In this document: positions 6,021 to 11,351 of the stretch, in pieces
Layout of the letters: every line of letters starts with the position of its first letter
Position numbering within the stretch: position 1 is the stretch's first letter
Assembly: GCA_045121095.1 (NCBI GenBank)
Contig: JBGVFN010000237.1
Span: forward strand, 1 to 11,351
Direction of reading: 5' to 3'
Length of the DNA: 11,351 nucleotides
Source: TWA4 sp045121095
Lineage (GTDB): Bacteria; Bacillota; Clostridia; Lachnospirales; Lachnospiraceae
Program-made: the position numbers and the translations under genes
The notes under the pieces: generated by a model
Told to the model about the DNA's origin: nothing
Databases searched by the model: none
Seen by the model: the letters and a program-made list of their open reading frames with translations, nothing else

Positions 6021-6043
6021 ATGTTTTTATTTCTGTTTTGTTT

Positions 6044-7306
6044 TTAGAAGAAGCAGTTATCTCCGATTACTACGGAGTTGCTGTGTGAAGAAGGATCTGT
6101 TGCCCATACTGCACGGAACTGTACTCTGCTTCCGATATTGTTGCTTCCTGCCAGAGCTGCTTTTGCCGCTTTTACACAGGTGCTGTTAGGTCCACTGGAC
6201 AGGAAACGGTTTAATGCACCACTTGTTACGGTACCGAACTGTCCTTTCTGATAGATTACTCCACGGATTGTGTTGGGGTAAGAAGAACTGCGTACACGGT
6301 TCAGTACAACATTGGCTACTGCCAGACAGTTCTCATAGTTGGTACCTGCTTCATACTGACAAAGAGCTGCCAGCAGTGTTACGTCATCTGTACCTGCGGA
6401 ATAAGAAGATCTCTTTTCAGTAGAAGTTCCGGATGAACTCTTGGAAGAGCTGGAAGACTGGCTTGCTGCAGCTTTTGCTGCTGCGGCTGCTTCAGCGGCC
6501 TCGCGTTCTGCTTCTTTTTCTTCTGCAAGTTCTACATATTTTTCTAAAGTTTCTAAGGATACGGCTTCACCGGCTCCTTCTGTAATTTTTACATATTCAG
6601 CACTCACATAACCTTCCAGATTTGTGGTGTAACGGACTTTCACCCATTCCTTACCTTCAGAAAGTACCATGAATTTGGAACCTTTTTTCAGTACGGATAC
6701 CACATCGGCGTCTGTATCGGCCTTTGCTCTGAGGTTTAATGATTTCGCGGTTACGGTTGCTACAGAAGGTTTTACTTCTTCCAGATACTGTTCTGCTTTT
6801 TCACCGGTCAACACGTATTCTTTATTGACCCAGCCGGTTACATCACCGGAACTGATTTTGTACCAGTCACCTTTTTCACTGATCACTTCACCAGTACAGC
6901 CTCTGAATAACTTACCCACAACATCGGCATTTTCATCAGGTTTCTTTCTGATATTTAATGAATTATCTACTTTTGCTGTGAGAATAACCTTCTCTTCTTT
7001 GGCAGCTTCTGCTTTCGTGGATTCTGTTTTTGCTGTGTTCTGTGTCGTAGTTTCATTCAATTCCAGTTCTCCGGAAATGATAGCGGCCAGACCTGCAACT
7101 TCGCGGTTTCCATTCAGATTTACACTGTCTTTTGATGTATTTCTTTCCAATGTGCCAACTTCCAGGATATTTCCTGCATTAGCTATGCTCATCTCATAAC
7201 TCTGCTGTTCCTTTACAACAGGGCTATATGGATTAGCAAGGAAGAAACATCCGGCAAGACAGGTAATTGCTGCAGCTTTCACTGCTGCTTTACCAAGCTT
7301 TGTCAT
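6044..7306 (-). CDS. Exported cell-wall hydrolase with two SH3 domains and a SleB-type catalytic domain
   Basis: The 420-residue protein begins with an export signal (about 1-26). Two bacterial SH3 repeats follow at about 107-168 and 183-241 (SLNIRKKPDENADVVGKL and SLNLRAKADTDADVVSVL); these bind cell wall. A Glu/Ala helix and a Ser-rich linker (about 245-305) lead to a Hydrolase_2/SleB domain (about 307-420) with QYEAGT (catalytic Glu near 319), VANVVLNRV, IYQKGQFGTV and the end HSNSVVIGDNCFF. It should cut peptidoglycan outside the cell, with a role in growth or remodelling; a spore-cortex role is possible but not shown. The longer frame starts at ATG 7318, which would engulf the site GGAGG; ATG 7306 lies 5 bases after it. 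LAGC at 17-20 resembles a lipobox, but hydrophobic residues continue after the Cys, so secretion versus lipoprotein is open. It is a single-gene unit with its own promoter and terminator. Confidence 0.93.
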   Translation of the reverse strand: MTKLGKAAVKAAAITCLAGCFFLANPYSPVVKEQQSYEMSIANAGNILEVGTLERNTSKDSVNLNGNREVAGLAAIISGELELNETTTQNTAKTESTKAEAAKEEKVILTAKVDNSLNIRKKPDENADVVGKLFRGCTGEVISEKGDWYKISSGDVTGWVNKEYVLTGEKAEQYLEEVKPSVATVTAKSLNLRAKADTDADVVSVLKKGSKFMVLSEGKEWVKVRYTTNLEGYVSAEYVKITEGAGEAVSLETLEKYVELAEEKEAEREAAEAAAAAKAAASQSSSSSKSSSGTSTEKRSSYSAGTDDVTLLAALCQYEAGTNYENCLAVANVVLNRVRSSSYPNTIRGVIYQKGQFGTVTSGALNRFLSSGPNSTCVKAAKAALAGSNNIGSRVQFRAVWATDPSSHSNSVVIGDNCFF

Positions 7307-7311
7307 AAATT

Positions 7312-7316
7312 CCTCC
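7312..7316 (-). promoter_or_regulatory. Ribosome binding site that fixes the hydrolase start
   Basis: GGAGG on the minus strand lies 5 bases before ATG 7306. The in-frame ATG at 7318-7316 overlaps this site and has no site of its own, so it is rejected as the start. Confidence 0.85.
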
Positions 7317-7379
7317 ATTTAATCATGTAAGCTGATAGTTGTTATGTTATTTCCATATTCTGATAGTTTGCAATTGTGT

Positions 7380-7416
7380 TGTTAACATTTTGTTATGTTT
7401 GTTACAAAAATGTTAC
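7380..7416. promoter_or_regulatory. Two WalR-like boxes at the hydrolase promoter
   Basis: TGTTAA-CATTT-TGTTAT (7380-7396) and TGTTAC-AAAAA-TGTTAC (7400-7416) both fit the TGTWAH-N5-TGTWAH consensus known for WalR (YycF), the regulator of autolysin genes in Bacillus and Staphylococcus. The four half-sites start at 7380, 7391, 7400 and 7411. The boxes run downstream from about the predicted start (near 7414), a placement that suggests repression. The AT-rich setting makes some chance matching possible. Confidence 0.5.
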
Positions 7417-7434
7417 AAGTATAATAACAAACAT
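7395..7434. repeat. 10-bp inverted repeat across the hydrolase promoter
   Basis: ATGTTTGTTA (7395-7404) and TAACAAACAT (7425-7434) are exact reverse complements separated by 20 bases. One arm touches the -10 box and spacer and the other lies about 10-20 bases into the transcript. It could be an operator, or a by-product of the repeated TGTTA half-sites. Confidence 0.5.
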
Positions 7435-7449
7435 TTACCCACTTGTCAA
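7421..7449 (-). promoter_or_regulatory. Strong predicted promoter of the cell-wall hydrolase
   Basis: A perfect -35 TTGACA (7449-7444), a 17-base spacer and TATTAT (7426-7421) form the best promoter in the window. The predicted start near 7414 gives a leader of about 108 nt, which contains a direct repeat CTGATAGTT (plus strand, 7332-7340 and 7360-7368). Confidence 0.8.
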
Positions 7450-7576
7450 GTCTGAATCATCGCATTTTCCGAGTTTTATAGTCTTGTTCGTACAATAAAC
7501 ATCAATTTTCAAGACTTTTTTTATCTTTTTCGACACTTTTTGTGCACATTGTATATGGCCATGTATGGGAATAAGA
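7450..7576. other. Non-coding AT-rich stretch upstream of the hydrolase promoter
   Basis: There is no plausible gene here. AGTCTTG (7480-7486) and CAAGACT (7510-7516) form an inverted repeat with a 23-base loop, followed on the plus strand by a T-run, so a weak plus-strand terminator is possible though no plus-strand gene is seen. TGTGCACA and ATGGCCAT are short palindromes near 7550. I see nothing else I can name. Confidence 0.4.
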
Positions 7577-7578
7577 AC

Positions 7579-7637
7579 ACAAAAAAGCAGGAAAATTCCT
7601 TGTTTTAAGCCCATTTCAGCCGTTTTTTATCCTGCTT
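7579..7637 (-). terminator. Terminator-like hairpin with a long loop
   Basis: AAGCAGGA (7585-7592) and TCCTGCTT (7630-7637) can pair, with a 37-base loop, and the minus strand continues into a T-run and GTG. It follows the terminator at 7650-7681, whose T-run is also followed by GTGT. It may be a back-up terminator or the end of a short RNA. The long loop makes it a weak call. Confidence 0.4.
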
Positions 7638-7649
7638 GTTCCACTTTGG

Positions 7650-7681
7650 ACACAAAAAAAGAAGCCGGAAATCGACTTCTT
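7650..7681 (-). terminator. Intrinsic terminator of the apt-ktrB-ktrA-methyltransferase block
   Basis: On the minus strand AAGAAGTCG (7681-7673) pairs with CGGCTTCTT (7667-7659) over 9 bp, with one G-U pair and a 5-base loop, then runs into seven T. It lies about 50 bases after the methyltransferase stop. Confidence 0.8.
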
Positions 7682-7731
7682 TTTTAAAAAATATTACGTA
7701 ACAATTTTGTCACAACTTTCCCAACAATACA

Positions 7732-8547
7732 CTATCTGCGTCTCTGCCGATGCACTTCATACATAAAAATTCCAGCGGACATGGCTGCATTTAAGGATTC
7801 CACTGCACCTTCCATGGGAATCCGCACACGTTTGGTGCAGGCATCTGCGGTGCGGTCTGTCAAACCATTGCCTTCATTTCCTATTAAAATAGCAGATGGA
7901 CAACTGTAATCCGGTTCATCATAAGGCACGGATTCCTCCAGATGGGCCGCATAGACTTCGATTCCTCTCTGTCGAAGAAATGCCACCGTTTCTGCCATAT
8001 CCTCCACGTAAATGAACGGAACCCGAAACAGGGAGCCCATGGTGGAACGGGTTACTTTAGGACTGTACATATCCACCGTACCCTTTGATAAGATGAGTGC
8101 AGTGATACCAGCGCCTTCTCCCGTCCTTAAAATGGTTCCCAGATTTCCAGGATCCTGCAGATTTTCTGTCATCATAAAAAAGGGCGTTTCCGATAAGGAA
8201 AGGATTTCGTCCAAAGACCAGTCTTTGCGGCGAACCACCGCAAGGATTCCCTGCGGTGTACGGGTATCGCACATGCTGGCAAATACAGAATCCTTAACCG
8301 ATACCAGTTCAATTCCTTCTGCTTTTTTTAAAATGGCATCTGCATCCTCCCGTTCCAGAAAACTTTCTGACACAAATACCTGCTCCAGACGTTCTGCAGG
8401 GATTTCTTCAAATAATCGGATTCCCTCTGCGGTAAATAATCCGGTTTCTTCTCTTTCTTTTCTCTTTTTCTGAAGCTGTATTACCTGTTTGATCCTTGGA
8501 TTGGATGCACTGGTAATACAGGTTATGGTATTTTTTTGCTCTTTCAT
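7732..8547 (-). CDS. SpoU/TrmH-family RNA 2'-O-methyltransferase
   Basis: This cytoplasmic SPOUT enzyme methylates a ribose 2'-OH of rRNA or tRNA using S-adenosylmethionine. Its 271 residues contain an N-terminal RNA-binding (SpoU substrate-binding) domain, about 33-105 (TAEGIRLFEEI, TPQGILAVV). The knotted catalytic domain carries the three family motifs: NLQDPGNLGTILRT (129-142) with the catalytic Arg, ILIGNEGNGL (220-229) and IPMEGAVESLNAAMSA (243-258). The length and layout match the YsgA/RlmB-like group; the target nucleotide cannot be told. The ATG follows AAGGA at about 10 bases. It lies 75 bases after ktrA and ends the block before a terminator. A possible own promoter lies in that gap. 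Confidence 0.94.
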   Translation of the reverse strand: MKEQKNTITCITSASNPRIKQVIQLQKKRKEREETGLFTAEGIRLFEEIPAERLEQVFVSESFLEREDADAILKKAEGIELVSVKDSVFASMCDTRTPQGILAVVRRKDWSLDEILSLSETPFFMMTENLQDPGNLGTILRTGEGAGITALILSKGTVDMYSPKVTRSTMGSLFRVPFIYVEDMAETVAFLRQRGIEVYAAHLEESVPYDEPDYSCPSAILIGNEGNGLTDRTADACTKRVRIPMEGAVESLNAAMSAGIFMYEVHRQRRR

Positions 8548-8582
8548 AGCAGTAGTGTCCTTCCATTTCCACTTACTTCTAT

Positions 8583-8611
8583 ATTATATTGTTCCACCTT
8601 TTAAATTCCAG
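8583..8611 (-). promoter_or_regulatory. Possible promoter of the RNA methyltransferase gene
   Basis: A perfect TATAAT (8588-8583) lies 17 bases after CTGGAA (8611-8606), a poor -35 box. The predicted start near 8576 would allow expression independent of the upstream potassium genes. Confidence 0.35.
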
Positions 8612-8622
8612 ATCTTTTACCA

Positions 8623-9264
8623 TTATCCCAGATACTGCAATGCATCATTGGAACCGAAAATAATATACACATCCTGTGCAGCTAATTTCCGTTGGGGCTC
8701 TAAAACGGTTTCCACCTGCTCTCCATCTTTTCTGGCAATAATATTCAGTCCTTTTTTGCGCAGATCCAGCTCCAGAAGATTTTTCCCGATCCAATTCTGG
8801 GGAGTCTGTACTTCCACAATACTGAACTGGTCAGAAAGCTCGATCATATCAATAAAATGTCCCGCCAGCAGGTTTCTTGCCACCCGAACACCCATGGCTC
8901 GTTCCGGAAATACCACTTTATCGGCTCCTACCTTGCGCAGTACCTCCGCATGAAGATCATTTCGCGCTTTGGCAAGTACATAGGGAACACCCGATTCTTT
9001 TACTAAAATGGTGACCATAATACTGGCTTCCAGATTGCTTCCGATTGTTATAACAGCCAGATCAAAATTACGGATTCCCAGACTACTTAATAATTCGGAA
9101 TCTGCAGCATTTCCGATAACGGTATGGGTAACCTGATCTGCAATTGCTTCGATGCGTTTGGCTTCCTGATCAATCACCAGCACTTCACACCCCTGTTCTT
9201 CCAACGTCAGCGCCACACTGGTTCCAAATTCACCCGCTCCGATTACAATGCACTGTTTTCTCAT
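8623..9264 (-). CDS. ktrA: KtrA/TrkA-type potassium uptake regulatory subunit
   Basis: This cytoplasmic RCK protein gates the KtrB channel subunit in response to nucleotides. The 213-residue length matches single-unit KtrA. The RCK_N (TrkA_N) domain spans about 3-120, with the nucleotide-binding glycine motif GAGEFG (9-14) and the acidic end of strand 2, VLVIDQE. The RCK_C domain (about 135-213) contains IVEVQTPQNWIGKNLLELDLR and ends in VYIIFGSNDALQYLG. In other bacteria RCK_C of KtrA binds c-di-AMP, which closes uptake; that is family knowledge and not read here. The start follows GAGGG with a 7-base gap. It lies 112 bases after ktrB; this gap shows no clear promoter or terminator. Confidence 0.95.
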   Translation of the reverse strand: MRKQCIVIGAGEFGTSVALTLEEQGCEVLVIDQEAKRIEAIADQVTHTVIGNAADSELLSSLGIRNFDLAVITIGSNLEASIMVTILVKESGVPYVLAKARNDLHAEVLRKVGADKVVFPERAMGVRVARNLLAGHFIDMIELSDQFSIVEVQTPQNWIGKNLLELDLRKKGLNIIARKDGEQVETVLEPQRKLAAQDVYIIFGSNDALQYLG

Positions 9265-9376
9265 TTTTTTCCCTCACTTTATCGTGTTTCTATTTCTATT
9301 TAAGTTACATATCTGTTCAGCAAAGCAGCATTTCAACATGAAACATTGATAAAATATTACCTTACACCACTGCCTG

Positions 9377-10840
9377 TCATCCCACGATAATCCGTCCATT
9401 TGGCAGGTCATACCGAACGGTATTTTTCTGGCTTTTACGCATAATAGCTACCACCATGGTGATGGGCCCGATTCTTCCTATATACATGGCGATCACCAGC
9501 ACCAGTTTGCTGAAAATGCATAGTTGGCCGGTAATCCCCCGGCTGAGTCCTACAGTTGCCAGTGCAGACATAACTTCATATAAAATATCCAAAAAAGAAA
9601 AGTTCTCCACAGCCATCAGGCACATACAGGCAGTAACCAACGTCACCAGTCCCAACATGACAACACAAAGTGCAGAACGAATGATTTCCGGAGAAATCTT
9701 TCGTTTAAATATGCTGGTAAAATTCTGTCCTTTTGCCATACACAGCACCGTGCAAAGTAAAACAGCGATGGTAGTAGTCTTCATTCCTCCCGCTGTTCCC
9801 GCCGGCGAACCTCCGATAAACATCAGAATCAGTGTTAAAAGGGAAGACGCATTGGTAAGTTTCCCCTGATCCACTGAAGCAAAACCGGCAGTCCTGGTGG
9901 TTATCGACTGAAATAAGGAAGCCTGAAGCTTTCCAAATAGCGAAAATGTTCCTATGGTTTCCGGATTCTGATATTCAAAAAAGAAGAAAAAAATGGCAGG
10001 AACCAGAATCAGCACCCCCGTCATAACCAGCACAATTTTCGTATGCACGGTCAGATGGCGAACTGCTTTTTGCAATGACATCTGCTTTTGTTTCTGCTGC
10101 CCAAACGTATCCAGCACGTCCCACCACACTGGAAAACCCAGACTTCCCAGGATAATAAGAAGCATCGTAACCAGATTCATCCATGGATTTTGTGCATAAG
10201 GAATCAGACTCTGCTCGCCCATAATGTCCATACCGGCATTGCAAAAGGCCGAAACTGCATGAAATAGAGCGCAAAACATTCCTTTTGCTAATCCGTATTC
10301 CGGTACAAATACAAAAGAACATAAAATTGCCCCTGCCAATTCCACCGCCAGCGTACCTGTTACAATACGCCTTACCAGTGTCACCATGCCCTTTAATTCT
10401 CCCAGATTATAGGTTTCTGAAATCAGCATCCGTTCTTTTAAAGTAATCCGTTTGCCCAGCAGGATCAAAATCATGCTTATGACCGTAATGATACCCAGAC
10501 CGCCCAGCTGTGCCAGACACATGATAATGACTTTCCCCATGATGCTCCAGTGACTGGCTGTAACCACCGTTACCAGACCAGTTACGCAAATACTGGTGGC
10601 TGCTGTAAATAATGCATCCACCGGGTGAGTCATGGTGCCATCTGCACTGGAAAAAGGAAGCATCAGCAGGATACTTCCTGCCAGAATTGCCAGTAAAAAA
10701 CTTCCTGCGATCAGCCTGGTAGTAGAAACCCTGGGGCCCCTTTTCAAGAACCCCGGGATTTTTTTATTTACTTTCACACTCGTCTTATTTTCTTTCGTAA
10801 CCGTTCTACTTGTCCTCTTGACCGCTTTACTTGCCTTCAT
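9377..10840 (-). CDS. ktrB: KtrB/TrkH-type potassium uptake membrane subunit
   Basis: This integral membrane subunit conducts K+ (often Na+-dependent in Ktr systems). The 487-residue protein has four pore repeats: TSICVTGL (82-89), SAFCNAG (197-203), TTRTAGF (314-320) and ATVGLSRG (428-435), each with the selectivity-filter glycine. GGSPAGTAGGMKTTT (343-357) is the conserved intramembrane gating loop. A basic, Ser/Thr/Lys-rich segment of about 35 residues precedes the first helix. The longest frame begins at 10888, 62 bases inside apt. ATG 10840 gives a 14-base overlap and is preferred, but no clear ribosome binding site precedes it, so initiation may rely on ribosomes ending apt. An ATG pair at 10864/10861 preceded by GGAG is an alternative. 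ktrA follows and completes the transporter. Confidence 0.93.
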   Translation of the reverse strand: MKASKAVKRTSRTVTKENKTSVKVNKKIPGFLKRGPRVSTTRLIAGSFLLAILAGSILLMLPFSSADGTMTHPVDALFTAATSICVTGLVTVVTASHWSIMGKVIIMCLAQLGGLGIITVISMILILLGKRITLKERMLISETYNLGELKGMVTLVRRIVTGTLAVELAGAILCSFVFVPEYGLAKGMFCALFHAVSAFCNAGMDIMGEQSLIPYAQNPWMNLVTMLLIILGSLGFPVWWDVLDTFGQQKQKQMSLQKAVRHLTVHTKIVLVMTGVLILVPAIFFFFFEYQNPETIGTFSLFGKLQASLFQSITTRTAGFASVDQGKLTNASSLLTLILMFIGGSPAGTAGGMKTTTIAVLLCTVLCMAKGQNFTSIFKRKISPEIIRSALCVVMLGLVTLVTACMCLMAVENFSFLDILYEVMSALATVGLSRGITGQLCIFSKLVLVIAMYIGRIGPITMVVAIMRKSQKNTVRYDLPNGRIIVG

Positions 10841-11351
10841 AGCAAATGACAGAAGCCACATCATACTGCTCCAGTTTTGCACGTCCATTCAGACCAGCCA
10901 GCTCCATCAGACAGCAGATTTTTACAACTTCGCCGCCCAGCTGCTCGATCAGCTGAATGATTGCTTCCAGAGTTCCGCCGGTTGCCATCAGATCATCAAT
11001 GATGACTACCTTCTGACCAGGTTTAATGGAATCTTTATGCATCTCGATGGTCGCCTGTCCATATTCCAATTCATAAGAAGCTTCGATGGTTTCGCAGGGA
11101 AGTTTGCCTTTTTTACGAACCGGTACAAATGCTTTGCCCAAATTGTATGCCACCGGTACCCCAAAGATAAAACCACGTGATTCCGGTCCTACTACTACAT
11201 CAAATTCAGTATCTTTTAACAGATCCATGATTCCGTCAATGGCTAATTTTAATCCATCGGGATCCTGTAATACGGAAGTTACGTCTCTAAAAATAATACC
11301 CGGTTCCGGAAAATCGGGAATACTTCTTACATATGATTCAACAGGGTTCAT
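10827..11351 (-). CDS. apt: Adenine phosphoribosyltransferase
   Basis: The enzyme salvages adenine to AMP using phosphoribosyl pyrophosphate. The 174 residues match the family length. YVRSIPDFPEPGIIFRDVT is the adenine-binding N-terminus, ESRGFIFG and RKKGKLP (79-85) line the active site, and VVIIDDLMATGGT (115-127) is the PRPP-binding motif. The frame begins with ATG exactly at the window edge. The N-terminus is right for the family, so the gene is probably complete, but its ribosome binding site and promoter are outside and a slightly earlier start cannot be excluded. It overlaps ktrB by 14 bases and is probably the first visible gene of the apt-ktrB-ktrA-methyltransferase unit. Confidence 0.96.
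   Translation of the reverse strand: MNPVESYVRSIPDFPEPGIIFRDVTSVLQDPDGLKLAIDGIMDLLKDTEFDVVVGPESRGFIFGVPVAYNLGKAFVPVRKKGKLPCETIEASYELEYGQATIEMHKDSIKPGQKVVIIDDLMATGGTLEAIIQLIEQLGGEVVKICCLMELAGLNGRAKLEQYDVASVICYEGK

Noticed and set aside
6669..7199. 176-residue plus-strand frame opposite the hydrolase
   Set aside because: It is antisense to the SH3 and N-terminal region; its Ser/Phe/Thr-rich sequence mirrors the opposite strand's codons.
7399..7425. Plus-strand promoter-like TTGTTA and TATAAT
   Set aside because: The spacing is only 15 bases and no plus-strand gene follows; it overlaps the strong minus-strand promoter.
10827..11351. c-di-AMP (ydaO-type) riboswitch ahead of ktrB
   Set aside because: This riboswitch is common before potassium genes, but here ktrB is preceded directly by apt coding sequence, leaving no room for it.
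1..11351. Mobile element, phage, defence or secondary-metabolite system
   Set aside because: All supported genes are ordinary core functions on one strand; no integrase, transposase, restriction, toxin or biosynthetic domain was seen.

Overview
The window reads as core chromosome of a Gram-positive anaerobe of the Clostridia, most likely Lachnospiraceae. That placement is inferred from strong GGAGG-type ribosome binding sites, moderate GC with AT-rich gaps, the protein sequences, and a small protein that resembles one I associate with that family. All twelve well-supported genes lie on the minus strand, so the window is best read from high to low coordinate. I see no rRNA, tRNA, CRISPR, transposase, phage or plasmid gene.

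Right block (11351 to 7732): apt (adenine salvage) overlaps ktrB. It is followed by ktrA, which with ktrB makes a Ktr-type potassium uptake system, and by a SpoU/TrmH-family RNA methyltransferase. The block ends in a hairpin plus U-tract at 7650-7681. A second, long-looped terminator-like hairpin follows.

Middle block: a secreted cell-wall hydrolase (two SH3 repeats and a SleB-type catalytic domain) has its own near-consensus promoter at 7449-7421. Two TGTWAH-N5-TGTWAH boxes, the motif known for the cell-wall regulator WalR, lie just downstream of that promoter. The gene ends in a bidirectional terminator at 5988-6013. Then come nfeD and an SPFH (stomatin/QmcA-like) gene, three bases apart and translationally linked, with a promoter at 5868-5840 and a leader of about 145 nt.

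Left block: the 307-bp gap before argF (ornithine carbamoyltransferase) holds a good promoter, then a strong intrinsic terminator, then a weaker promoter. Either the nfeD-SPFH terminator sits inside the argF control region, or argF is attenuated. Beyond argF come a small three-helix membrane protein, a biotin-protein ligase without a DNA-binding domain, a DUF6145-like protein of unknown function, and dusB (tRNA dihydrouridine synthase). The gaps hold hairpins that look like RNA-processing or translational-control elements.

Four gene starts were set from the ribosome binding site or context: dusB, the hydrolase, nfeD and ktrB all begin inside the longest possible frame. I found no obvious new multi-gene system. 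The most interesting signals are regulatory: the WalR-like boxes, the argF leader, and the alternative pairing over the dusB ribosome binding site.
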